Of a DNA stretch of 64,000 nucleotides, positions 1 through 7,360 are shown piece by piece. Each line of letters opens with the position of its first letter. Position 1 is the stretch's first letter. The notes under the pieces are model-generated. The model made no database searches and had not been told where the DNA came from. It was given only the letters and a program-made list of their open reading frames with translations. A program made the translations under genes and the position numbers. Source of the stretch: Salinigranum rubrum (GTDB lineage: Archaea > Halobacteriota > Halobacteria > Halobacteriales > Haloferacaceae); NCBI RefSeq assembly GCF_002906575.1, contig NZ_CP026309.1:1860001-1924000 (forward strand), in the 5' to 3' direction.

Positions 1-316
1 CCGGTTCGCCCTTGACGACGCCGTACGCGTCCGCCGCGTGCGACGCGCCCTGCTCGTGAGCCATCATCACGTGCCTGATCGACGAGTCGTACAGCGCGTC
101 GTAGACGGGCATGATGGCGCCGCCCTGCACGCCGAACGCCGCCTCGACGCCCGCGTTCTCGAGAGCGCGGACGACCGACGACGCGCCGGTCGTGACCGGT
201 CGCTCTTCGACCTCGGCTTCGGTTCGCTGTTCGTCCGTTCGTGGCTGTTCTCCCGCCTCGGCCGACTCCGACGTGGAGTCGTCCGCTTCGGGTGTCGGTG
301 TCGCACGTTCGCTCAT
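1..316 (-). CDS. ilvB: Acetolactate synthase large subunit, N-terminal part (runs off window)
   Basis: Thiamine-diphosphate enzyme making acetolactate/acetohydroxybutyrate, first common step of valine and isoleucine synthesis. About 105 N-terminal residues are visible. A 35-residue acidic Glu/Thr-rich extension, common in haloarchaea, precedes the conserved start of the Pyr domain. The segment VQGGAIMPVYDAL is followed by AHEQGASHAADAYG, which holds the catalytic Glu of the family. ATG at 316 is chosen because the acidic leader reads in frame from it. It lies downstream of leuA on the same strand, the arrangement of haloarchaeal leuA-ilvB-ilvN-ilvC operons, but is separated by a 333-base spacer. 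The C-terminus lies outside the window. Confidence 0.93.
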   Translation of the reverse strand, partial: MSERATPTPEADDSTSESAEAGEQPRTDEQRTEAEVEERPVTTGASSVVRALENAGVEAAFGVQGGAIMPVYDALYDSSIRHVMMAHEQGASHAADAYGVVKGEP

Positions 317-649
317 GTGTGTGGTAGTGGGGGTCGCTGCACTCGGTGGTCGGTTCGGGACTGGACGGTCGACGCGGAGAATGAGGGGTGAGGGGCTAGA
401 CAGCCCCTACAATCGACCGGACGGCGGCGACACTGTCCGTGCCCGACCGGGGGGCGTCGCAGCGGGTGGGACAGCGTCTCATCGTACCGGGTGAGATACG
501 CTCGTCTCATAAAACCCTTTCGTGAGCGTCCCGGCGTCCCACCCGCGACCGGGCGGTCAGGGGCTCGGTGTCGCTCTCTCGCGAGTCCGCGTCGGTCCGC
601 CGTGACGGACCTGCCGCTCGCGATGCTGCGCGAACGGGAGGCGGTCATC
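317..649 (-). other. leuA-ilvB intergenic leader
   Basis: This 333-base spacer shows no convincing gene. On the minus strand a TATA-like stretch (GGGTTTTATGAG) lies near 505-516, with a cluster of GTCTCA/TGAGAT half-sites at 476-510 just downstream. A perfect hairpin sits at 391-408. The arrangement suggests that ilvB has its own promoter and a leader of roughly 170 nt, rather than simple read-through from leuA. This is inference from motifs only. Confidence 0.4.
391..408. promoter_or_regulatory. Perfect 7-bp hairpin in the ilvB leader
   Basis: AGGGGCT and AGCCCCT form perfect 7-bp arms around a 4-base loop, about 75-90 bases upstream of the ilvB start. It could be a pause, attenuation or protein-binding element of the branched-chain amino acid operon. 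No T-run follows on the minus strand, so it is not a typical intrinsic terminator. Confidence 0.4.
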
Positions 650-1892
650 CTACGCTCTGACCTCCTCTTCTTCCTCGTCGACGTGGTCGACGCCGACTTC
701 GTCGGCGAACCGCTCCAACTCGGTCATCGTGACGCGCTGTTTCTCCGCGCCGTAGTCTTTGACGCGCCGGGTGATCTCTCTCACCTGGGCGTCCGTCGGC
801 TCGTAGCCCGCGTCCGAGAGGCGCTTGCGGACGGAGTGGGTGCCCGTGTGCTTGCCGAGGACGAACTCCCGGGAGGCGCCGACCATCTCGGGGGTCATCA
901 CGCCCGGCTCGAACGTGCTCGCGTTCTCCAGCACGCCCGCGGCGTGGATGCCGCTCTCGTGGGAGAAGGCGTTGCGTCCGACGACGGGCTTGTTCTGCGG
1001 CACCGGGATGTCGCTGGCCGCCTCGACGACTCTGGACAGTTCCGTGATGCGCTGGGTCTCGATGCCGGTGTCCACTCCATAGAGGGACTCCGCGGACATG
1101 ACGACCTCCTCGTACGCGGCGTTGCCCGCGCGCTCGCCGATGCCGTTCACCGACACCTGCGCCTGCGTCGCGCCGGCTTCGAACCCGGCCATCGCGTTCG
1201 CGGTGGCGAGGCCGAAGTCGTCGTGCGCGTGCACGTCGATGCTAGCGTCGGTGACCTCGACGATCTCGCCGATGAGGTTCGCCATCCGGGTCGGCGTACA
1301 GACCCCACAGGTGTCGGGGATGTTGATCCAGTCGACGTCTTCTTGCGACACGGCCTCGATGACCTCGAAGAGGAACGCCTTCTCCGTCCGGGTGGCGTCC
1401 ATCGGCGAGAACATGCACTCCACGCCGGCGTCTTTGACGCGTCGGACGCTCTTGACGGCGCGCTCGACGGCCTCCTCGCGGGAGGCGTGCATCGAGTCCT
1501 GCAACTGGACGTCGCTGGTGGACACGAACACGTGCACCATGTCGACACCGGAGTCCAGTGCCGCCTCGACGTCCTTGTCGACGACGCGGGCCAACCCACA
1601 CGTCGTCGTCCGCGAGGCGTCCGCGATGTCTCTGACTGCCTCGAACTCGGCGTCCGAGTTCACGGGGAAGCCCGCCTCGATGACGTGCGTCCCCATCGCG
1701 TCGAGCAGCGCCGCTATCTCGCGTTTCTCGTCGTACGAGAACGAAGTGCGTGGCGACTGCTCACCGTCGCGGAGCGTCGTGTCGAAAATCCGTACCGTCT
1801 CGATCTCAGATGTGGTTTCCAGTGTGCCCTGGAAGAACTCGACCCGCCGGGGATCCCGACGAAGTGTCCTCCACGTCCATGTTGTTGGACAT
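650..1892 (-). CDS. leuA: 2-isopropylmalate synthase (interrupted near its N-terminus by a frame change)
   Basis: Condenses acetyl-CoA with 2-oxoisovalerate, the committed step of leucine synthesis. HMGL-like barrel: RIFDTTLRDGEQSPR at the start, the metal-binding HAHDDFGLA segment, NGIGERAGNA and SHESGIHAAG further on. The protein is about 400 residues, without a full LeuA regulatory domain; citramalate synthase is the alternative, but the position before ilvB favours LeuA. The catalytic frame has no ATG upstream, and its only upstream start, GTG at 1918, lies inside the TATA box. A TATA box (1918-1926) instead points to ATG 1892. That ATG opens the haloarchaeal-looking peptide MSNNMDVEDTSSGSPAGR in another frame. 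A frame change near 1843-1855 (net one extra or two missing bases) is therefore inferred. Confidence 0.85.
1806..1892 (-). other. 28-codon open frame at the leuA start (probable true N-terminus or leader peptide)
   Basis: ATG 1892 lies about 30 bases from the TATA box at 1918-1926, the spacing of a leaderless transcript. The frame reads 28 codons and stops at TGA 1806-1808, inside leuA. Its first 18 residues are acidic and look coding. The remainder runs out of frame over the RVEFFQGTL segment of leuA. It is either the displaced N-terminus of LeuA (preferred) or a genuine overlapping leader peptide. Confidence 0.6.
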
Positions 1893-1917
1893 TGTAGTCG
1901 TGTACATATCTCGCCCA

Positions 1918-1926
1918 CATATAAAG
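1918..1926 (-). promoter_or_regulatory. TATA box of leuA
   Basis: CTTTATATG on the minus strand, centred about 30 bases upstream of ATG 1892. It rules out the GTG at 1918 as a start codon and supports a leaderless mRNA beginning near 1892-1896. Confidence 0.65.
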
Positions 1927-2235
1927 GTGTCTCTCCGGCCCTCCCGTTTCGGCGCTACCACCCCGCCGCTGTCGACCGTCGGATCCGTCGAACCACACGA
2001 CGTAAACGGCCTAGTACACGACTCAGAGCTTAATATGATACAATCTCCAGGGGGAGAGGAGACAGTCGGACGAAACCGCTGGAAGCGTAATTTTTCACTA
2101 TAATATTCTGTAATTTATTCTCGAGTGCTCGCGCGCGCCGGCCGACTGGACGTTCGTCTATTCGAGCGGGTCGGGCGGCGAGCGCCGAGCGCACGACCGG
2201 GACACGGCGACGACGGACCTCGTCAGACGCCGACA
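1927..2235. other. Intergenic region between leuA and the DUF5779 gene
   Basis: Divergent spacer without a supportable gene. It contains a strongly AT-rich patch at about 2089-2121 (ATTTTTCACTATAATATTC and neighbours), unusual for this GC-rich chromosome. The only box clearly placed for a neighbouring gene is the one at 2236-2246. Confidence 0.4.
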
Positions 2236-2246
2236 GAACGTTTTTC
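2236..2246 (+). promoter_or_regulatory. TATA-like box of the DUF5779 gene
   Basis: GAACGTTTTTC lies about 28 bases before ATG 2270, the position expected for a leaderless haloarchaeal transcript, and decides the start. Confidence 0.5.
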
Positions 2247-2269
2247 TCGTGCGGCCGCAACCGACGGAT

Positions 2270-2559
2270 ATGGCCGACTTCGACCTCGACCTCCGCGGCG
2301 CCGAGGAGTACCTCGACACGGACGACATCGAGGGGAACGTGGTTCTGGGAGTCCTCGACGGGTCGACGCCCCCGAGGAGTGGATCGCCGCCGTCGAGAGC
2401 GGGAGCGTGCTCTTTCTCGCCATCGAGGGAGACCTCAACCGCCTCGCCGCGGGGTTCGCCCGCGACATCCGGGACATGGGCGGCGAACTGATGCACTTCC
2501 GGAAGTTCCTCGTCGTCGCCCCGCCGGGTGTCCGGATCGACACCGACCGCCTCTCCTGA
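2270..2559 (+). CDS. DUF5779 family protein (frame change in the middle)
   Basis: Small haloarchaeal protein of unknown function, about 96 residues when the frame is restored. The first 30 residues (MADFDLDLRGAEEYLDTDD onward) are read from ATG 2270. After GVLDG the conserved remainder (VDAPEEWIAAVESG... to VRIDTDRLS) continues in another frame. The span is 290 bases, one short of a multiple of three. Restoring one G in the GGG at 2360-2362 gives GAC GGG GTC GAC and joins the halves. Family assignment rests on remembered similarity. Confidence 0.75.
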
Positions 2560-2799
2560 GTCCGGCGTTCCTCGACGACTTAGCCTCCCTCGCTCCCGGC
2601 GCCTCTCGACTCTCCCCCTCCTCACTCACTCACCCGCTCGCGCTCCCGGTGTCGTGTCAGCCCGAACTTCTTGTACGAGAGCGCGGCCACCGCCTCTGTG
2701 CGCTGACTCCCGCCGACGGACGGGTCGCGACGTGACGACACGCCGTCCGTCGTTCGCCTCCCGTCGTCTTTCCGCCTCTCGTGTCGTCCGTTCGCCCCT
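2560..2799. other. Intergenic spacer, no convincing gene
   Basis: Convergent spacer between the DUF5779 gene and the cupin gene. The minus strand is open across much of it and ends in a peptide-like stretch (SYKKFGLTRHRERERVSE), but it lacks an acidic haloarchaeal composition and a placed promoter. Simple CTCACTCACTCACC repeats occur near 2620-2635. Confidence 0.3.
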
Positions 2800-3282
2800 T
2801 CAGGACTCACGTCCGAACCGGTCGGTCTCGACACCACACTCGGTGCAGAAGAGCACAACCGTATCCCCGCCGTCGACCCGCTCGCCGCGGCGCTCTGTCT
2901 CCTCCCCACACGCCGGACAGTGCTCCTCGATGACGGCCTCGTCGGTTCCCTTCGGTGCGCCCACCGCGACGAGACGGACCGCCTCCTCCCCGGTGTTGTG
3001 CGCGCGGTTCGGGTGTTCGGGTGGGACGAAGAGCGCCTCGCCCGCCTCGATAGTCAACGGCTCGTCGGCCGTATCGACCGTCAGTTCCCCTTCGAGCACG
3101 TAGAACACCTCCTCGTGTCGCGGGTGGCGGTGAAACCCCCACGGGACGCGCTCGCCCGATTCGACCGTGTAGACGTTGAGGCCGAACGCCTCGACGCCGA
3201 GTGCCTCGTCGAGTTCCTTCTTCTCGCTGGCGGGGCTCGGTGCGTCGTCTAGGTCGTCGACGCGGACAGTGCGGTAAGTCAT
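2800..3282 (-). CDS. Cupin-domain protein with C-terminal zinc ribbon
   Basis: 160 residues. The single cupin barrel occupies about residues 30-110, with the metal-binding pattern HRHPRHEEVFYVLEGE in motif 1 and PPEHPNRAHN in motif 2. A C-terminal ribbon carries CPAC near residue 122 and CTEC near residue 148, probably binding zinc. Substrate unknown; such proteins are small-molecule binding or dioxygenase-like enzymes. It starts 48 bases after the stop of the upstream VOC-family gene on the same strand, so co-transcription is likely. Confidence 0.8.
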   Translation of the reverse strand: MTYRTVRVDDLDDAPSPASEKKELDEALGVEAFGLNVYTVESGERVPWGFHRHPRHEEVFYVLEGELTVDTADEPLTIEAGEALFVPPEHPNRAHNTGEEAVRLVAVGAPKGTDEAVIEEHCPACGEETERRGERVDGGDTVVLFCTECGVETDRFGRES

Positions 3283-3330
3283 ACACGCCCTACTCGCGCG
3301 ACGGAGTTACGCTTTCCTCGCGACGGGCGA

Positions 3331-4017
3331 TCAGCGTGACTCCTCGACGAACGTCAGGACGTGTCCGTCGGCCTCTCTCACTCTGACTCCGCCGTCGACC
3401 TGTTCGACCGGAGCGTCGGGAGCGACCGCCTCGGCAGCGGCGGCGGGGTCCGTCGTGGCGAATCCGGCGTCGACGTGGACGCCGCCGCGCGCGTCGGCGA
3501 TCCCCAGCTGTGGCTCCCAGAGTTCGAGGTCCATCGGCCCGCGGAGTCGCACCCGCCGCCGGTCGTCGCCGCGGTCGACGACCTCGAACCCGAGCGCCCG
3601 ATACCGAGCGACGGCGTCGCCGAGCGACTCGACTTCGAGCACGAGTTCGAAGACGCCGACGAGGTCGTCCGTGTCCGCCTCCGCGACCGTCCCGACCTCC
3701 ACGCAGTGGTCGTCGGGGTCGTCGACGTACAGCGACCGCGACCCACCGAAGTCGAACGCGACCGTCGGCAGCGACGAGAGCCGCGCCTCCCACGTCTCGT
3801 AGGCGTCAGCGCCCGTCGCGAACGCGTAGTGGACGTGGAGGCCGCCGCGCGGAACACCGTCCGGCCGTCGGAGGACGAGCGCCGTCTCGCCGACTTCGAG
3901 GACGACCTCGCGCTCTCCTTCCGCGACCGGTTCCAGGTCGAGATGCTCGGTGTAGAAGTCGCGAGCCCGGTCGAGGTACTTCACTTCGAGCGCGAGGTGC
4001 GTGAGCGCAGAGAGCAT
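3331..4017 (-). CDS. VOC (glyoxalase/bleomycin-resistance) superfamily protein, two domains
   Basis: 228 residues with two tandem VOC modules. The first runs from about residue 4 (LTHLALEVKYLDRARDFYTE) to SRSLYVDDPDDHCVEVG, the second from VFELVLEVESLGDAVARY to the end. Histidine and glutamate at module-typical places suggest one metal site. Haloarchaeal relatives are annotated as ring-cleavage dioxygenase-like or glyoxalase-like, but the substrate cannot be read from sequence. ATG 4017 is chosen because similarity to VOC domains begins immediately after it; the open frame extends upstream without coding character. Confidence 0.8.
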   Translation of the reverse strand: MLSALTHLALEVKYLDRARDFYTEHLDLEPVAEGEREVVLEVGETALVLRRPDGVPRGGLHVHYAFATGADAYETWEARLSSLPTVAFDFGGSRSLYVDDPDDHCVEVGTVAEADTDDLVGVFELVLEVESLGDAVARYRALGFEVVDRGDDRRRVRLRGPMDLELWEPQLGIADARGGVHVDAGFATTDPAAAAEAVAPDAPVEQVDGGVRVREADGHVLTFVEESR

Positions 4018-4122
4018 CGGGTGGTGTTCGTGACCCGGCGGGTTATACTGTCGGTCGTACCCGTCGCCCACCGACCGCTCCGCGTGCATCCGACCGCGGC
4101 GCCGTCCCCGACTGCGGCCGGG

Positions 4123-4132
4123 CTTTTTAAAC
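4123..4132 (+). promoter_or_regulatory. TATA box upstream of the MBL-like gene
   Basis: CTTTTTAAAC, centred about 28 bases before ATG 4156. It supports a leaderless transcript and that start codon. Confidence 0.55.
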
Positions 4133-4155
4133 GCGTCCGACCCTTGACCACGACT

Positions 4156-4881
4156 ATGCCGATGAAGGGTAGCGGAACGCCGCGACTGCAGGAGATCGAC
4201 CGGTGGGACGGTGGCGTCGGCTGGCTCGCGCACCCCGACGAGGGGATGCAGCGGGCCAGCCACGTCCTGGCGGCTGGCAGCGCGGAGCGAAGCTCCGCGG
4301 ACAACCGAACGCAGTCCGGAGACGTCGAGGCGTGGGTCGTCGACCCGGTGGACGCGCCCGGGGTCGACGACCTCATCGCGAGCGTCGGAGACGTCGCTGG
4401 CGTCGTCGTCTGTCTCGACCGGCACAAACGCGATGCGGCCGCAATCGCCCGTCGGCACGACGCCCCGGTGTACGTCCCCGACTGGATGAGCGGGGTCGCG
4501 TCGGACCTCGACGCCCCGGTCGAACGCGTCGGCCGCGAACTGGCCGACACCGGCTACCGCGTGCTGAAAGTCGTCGACCGGTCGTTTCCCTCCTGGCAGG
4601 AAGCGGCGCTCTACCACGACGACTCGGGGACGCTCGTCGTCCCGGAGGCGGTCGGCACGGCCGAGTACTTCTGTGCGCCGGGCGAGCGACTCGGCGTCCA
4701 CCCGATGCTCCGGCCGTCGCCACCGAAGCGAGCGTTCCGTGGGCTCGAACCGGAGCGGGTGCTCGTCGGCCACGGGGCCGGTGTGTTCGACGACGCCAGC
4801 ACGGCCCTCCTCGACGCGCTCGACAACGCCCGGGCACGTCTGCCGGCCGCCTACGCCAAGGCGTTCCGGAATCTCCTCTGA
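4156..4881 (+). CDS. Metallo-beta-lactamase-fold-like protein without the metal motif
   Basis: 241 residues. The layout recalls the MBL fold: an early VVCLDRHKRDAA segment where active enzymes carry HxHxDH, then LYHDDSGTLVVPEAVGT and a late VLVGHGAGVFDD strand-loop. The zinc ligands are largely missing, so catalysis is doubtful and a binding or structural role is possible. Near residues 40-55 a hydrophilic stretch (SAERSSADNRTQSG) is encoded by a palindromic DNA element at about 4279-4299 and looks like an insertion. Start fixed by the TATA box. The fold assignment is an inference from pattern, not a clear family hit. Confidence 0.6.
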   Translation: MPMKGSGTPRLQEIDRWDGGVGWLAHPDEGMQRASHVLAAGSAERSSADNRTQSGDVEAWVVDPVDAPGVDDLIASVGDVAGVVVCLDRHKRDAAAIARRHDAPVYVPDWMSGVASDLDAPVERVGRELADTGYRVLKVVDRSFPSWQEAALYHDDSGTLVVPEAVGTAEYFCAPGERLGVHPMLRPSPPKRAFRGLEPERVLVGHGAGVFDDASTALLDALDNARARLPAAYAKAFRNLL

Positions 4882-4957
4882 TTTCGGCGCGTCGACGTTC
4901 AGTCGCCGTCTCTCGGGGTTCGACACACTTTTTCGCGTCAGAGCGCCTACAGCGCAC

Positions 4958-5440
4958 GTGAACGACGTGGGTCAGCACTCGACCGAGGCCACGAGACACG
5001 GCGACGACCGCCAGCCGCTGTACGTCACGAGTGCGCTCCTCGATGTCCTCCTCGACATGAGCGCGGACGCCGAACCCGACGCGCTCAGCGTCGTCCTGGC
5101 GCCGACGCGGGCCGGCGCGTTCGACGCGGACCTCGGTCTCGACGCCGACACGCCCGTCCTGACGCACTTTTACCTCCCCGACGCGGGCCGCTCTGTCACC
5201 GCGGTGTTCGGCCTCGACCTCTCGACGCCTGCGGGGCGCGGCCGTGCACGCTTTCACGCCCACCCCCAGGGACCGCGCGAACCGACGAAACGCGACGACT
5301 TCGCGGCGGCGGTCATCGTCGCCGTCCCGCCGTGGGACCGCACGGAGGTCCGGGCCTACGACCGCTCCGGGTCCCGCCTCGCGCTCGAAGAGGTGGACGC
5401 CGAACCGCCGGAGGAGTCGCTCGGCGACGCCTCACTGTGA
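4958..5440 (+). CDS. Predicted JAMM/MPN-domain metalloprotease-like protein
   Basis: 160 residues from a GTG start placed about 28 bases after a CACTTTTTCG box. The protein contains HAHPQGPREPTKRD: His100 and His102, then exactly ten residues to Asp113. This is the H-x-H-x10-D zinc signature of JAMM enzymes, with Pro-Thr in place of the usual Pro-Ser. An upstream glutamate (Glu39) lies before a beta-strand-like LSVVLAP segment, where the JAMM Glu is expected. In Haloferax JAMM proteins remove ubiquitin-like SAMPs; the target here is unknown. No SAMP or E1 gene is adjacent. Confidence 0.6.
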   Translation: MNDVGQHSTEATRHGDDRQPLYVTSALLDVLLDMSADAEPDALSVVLAPTRAGAFDADLGLDADTPVLTHFYLPDAGRSVTAVFGLDLSTPAGRGRARFHAHPQGPREPTKRDDFAAAVIVAVPPWDRTEVRAYDRSGSRLALEEVDAEPPEESLGDASL

Positions 5441-5461
5441 GAGCGCGAGCGAGGAGAACGC

Positions 5462-5671
5462 CTACTCGAGATATCCGAGGTCGGCGAGCTGGTCGGTGAT
5501 CTCCTCGAACTCGGCCTCGGTCAGTTCCCCGGTCCGCTGGTGCTGGATGACGATGCTCCGGAGCAGGAACCGCACGAGGTCGCTCGTCGACGAGAAGCTC
5601 GTCCCCTCGATGGTCTCTTCGACGCGCTCGGCGAGGTCCTTCGGGATCGAAACCGTCGTGTAGTCCGTCAT
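5462..5671 (-). CDS. Ribbon-helix-helix (CopG/Arc-type) regulator
   Basis: 69 residues. An N-terminal TTVSIPKDLAERVEETIE strand-helix and the following SSTSDLVRFLLRSIV helix form a typical RHH DNA-binding unit. The C-terminal acidic tail (GELTEAEFEEITDQLADLGYLE) is common in haloarchaeal members. A TATA-like TGTAACTC lies about 27 bases upstream of ATG 5671. It may act on itself or on neighbours; no operator was identified. Confidence 0.85.
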   Translation of the reverse strand: MTDYTTVSIPKDLAERVEETIEGTSFSSTSDLVRFLLRSIVIQHQRTGELTEAEFEEITDQLADLGYLE

Positions 5672-5897
5672 CGTCGGGGGGACGGGTCGACGCGAGTTAC
5701 ACCTTGTGGACTTCGACGCGGCGGTCGTTCCCCGGTGCGCAGCGACAGCAGCCGAACGGCGAGCGCGGACGGGTGAGTCGCTCTGACGCTCCGTAAGCGT
5801 CCAGAAGCGGTCCGTCCCGCCGTCGAATCGTCCGGAATCCCGGACGGTTCGAGCGCCTTCGGGAGTTTTTCAACCGATGACCTCGTACTCGACGACA

Positions 5898-6221
5898 ATG
5901 GGAGTCAGGCCACCACAGCAGGACGGGTCCGACGCCGACCACATCGAGTTCGGCATCGCGGCGCTCGAACCCCACCTCGACGACCGAATCGACTACCCCG
6001 CCACCGCCGAGGAGGTCGTCCAGGCGGTCGGTGACGTGCAGGTGTCGTACGACGCTTCGGGCGGTACCGTCGCGCTGTCCGAGGTCCTCGAGAAGACCCC
6101 CAAACGACGGTTCGAGTCGAAGCGCGACCTGCTCGACGCGCTCCACCCGGTGTTCGAAGAGTACCGCGCCGCCGCGTCGAACAGCCTCGTCGGCAGACTC
6201 CGCGGCCTCCTCCCGTTCTGA
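5898..6221 (+). CDS. DUF5789-like small haloarchaeal protein
   Basis: 107 residues. The core YPATAEEVVQAVGDV ... ALSEVLEKTPKRRFES resembles the DUF5789/DUF2795 group, small proteins of unknown function with a helical 'PATKEEL'-type segment. A box GGGAGTTTTTC at about 5860-5870 sits roughly 30 bases before ATG 5898, so the upstream in-frame ATG at 5877 is less likely. The C-terminus (SLVGRLRGLLPF) is hydrophobic. No functional inference beyond family resemblance. Confidence 0.65.
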   Translation: MGVRPPQQDGSDADHIEFGIAALEPHLDDRIDYPATAEEVVQAVGDVQVSYDASGGTVALSEVLEKTPKRRFESKRDLLDALHPVFEEYRAAASNSLVGRLRGLLPF

Positions 6222-6283
6222 TCCCGCTTCGGCGGTGTGTTCGCGCGGCGTCGTGTGCGTCCCACCGGGTCGCTCGCTCACCC

Positions 6284-7216
6284 TCACTCGTTCGCGCGCT
6301 CGTCTTCGAGCCGGTCGAGCCGCCGCATCTGTTCCCTGTGAAGCGAGAAGATGAGGTCCGAGAGCACGCCGAACATCAGCAACTGGACGCCGAAGAGAAT
6401 GCCCGAGGCGGCGACGACCGCCATCACCTCGTGGGAGATACTTCGGGTGACCCACTCGACGCCGACCCAGATGGCGATGCCGAGGCCGATGGCGGTCGAG
6501 ACGAAGCCGACGCTGCCGAAGTAAAAGAGGGGGTTGTTCGTCTTCGCCCGGCGGTACAGTTCGAGGAGGATGATGCTCCCGTCGCGGAGCGGGCTGAGGT
6601 TCGTGTTCGACCCCGACGGGCGCGGGAGGTAGGTGATGGGGACGACAGCGGTGTCGATCCGGTGTTTCGCGCACTCGACGGCCATCTCCGTCTCGATGCC
6701 GAACCCCTGCGCGGCGAGCGTCATCCGCTCGAACGACGCGCGCGAGAAGGCCCGGTACCCCGAGAGGATGTCGCCGAAGTCGGTCCCGTGGATGAACGCG
6801 AAGGCGCGGTTGAACAGCCGGTTCCCGACGCGGTTGAGCCGCGTCATCGCCCCGTCGTGCATGTCGGCGAAGCGGTCGCCGATGACGTGTTCGTACCCCT
6901 CGTCGAGAGGGCGGAGCATCGCCTCGGCGTCCGACGGCAGGTACGTCCCGTCGCCGTCGACCATGAGGACGTACGGAGCCGAGATGTGTTCTGAGACGGC
7001 TTCCCGGACGGCCTGTCCTTTGCCGGTTCCCGACTGCGTGACGACGCGTGCGCCCGCCTCGGTGGCGACTTCTTCGGTCCGGTCCGTCGAGCCGCCGTCG
7101 ACGACGAGGACGGTCTCGAACCCCTCCTCGCGGTAGCCACGGACGACATCGCCGATGGTCTCTGCCTCGTCGAGCGTCGGCACGAGGACGCAGACGTCGT
7201 CACGCTGTGGCATCAT
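6284..7216 (-). CDS. aglJ: S-layer N-glycosylation glycosyltransferase AglJ (dolichol-phosphate GT2)
   Basis: 310 residues. GT2 domain with VLVPTLDEAETIGDVV near the start, VDGGSTDRT, the DxD-type VDGDGTYL and a DPM1/DPG-like GNRLFNRAF ... DILSGYRAFSR segment. Two C-terminal membrane helices lie at about residues 230-280. In Haloferax AglJ adds the first hexose to dolichol phosphate at the cytoplasmic face, beginning the N-glycan. It is divergent from glmU across a 144-base spacer. A TTATTTAAA box about 22 bases upstream supports a start at 7216, with 7213 the alternative. Its place at the edge of a locus ending in aglM-aglB supports the symbol. Confidence 0.85.
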   Translation of the reverse strand: MMPQRDDVCVLVPTLDEAETIGDVVRGYREEGFETVLVVDGGSTDRTEEVATEAGARVVTQSGTGKGQAVREAVSEHISAPYVLMVDGDGTYLPSDAEAMLRPLDEGYEHVIGDRFADMHDGAMTRLNRVGNRLFNRAFAFIHGTDFGDILSGYRAFSRASFERMTLAAQGFGIETEMAVECAKHRIDTAVVPITYLPRPSGSNTNLSPLRDGSIILLELYRRAKTNNPLFYFGSVGFVSTAIGLGIAIWVGVEWVTRSISHEVMAVVAASGILFGVQLLMFGVLSDLIFSLHREQMRRLDRLEDERANE

Positions 7217-7360
7217 CGGCGCTAACGGGGATGGTTTAAATAACACTTCCGTTCTCGCCGCTTCCGGGCCGCCGCTGTGGCCGATAAACAGTCGGTTAAC
7301 TGGTCGATGTTGTGGTAGGCGGAGAATATACAAGGACGTCAGACCCATCTGGAAGAGAGT

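Noticed and set aside
491-1897. Long open frame opposite leuA on the plus strand
   Set aside because: Antisense open frames are common in GC-rich DNA; the opposing frame encodes LeuA with clear catalytic motifs and this one has no recognisable protein character.
2622-2799. Small minus-strand gene ending in SYKKFGLTRHRERERVSE
   Set aside because: No start codon with promoter support, and the composition is basic, unlike proteins of this organism.
5672-5897. Minus-strand peptide ending GNDRRVEVHKV between the RHH and DUF5789 genes
   Set aside because: No start codon in a sensible place and no recognisable family; probably a chance open frame.
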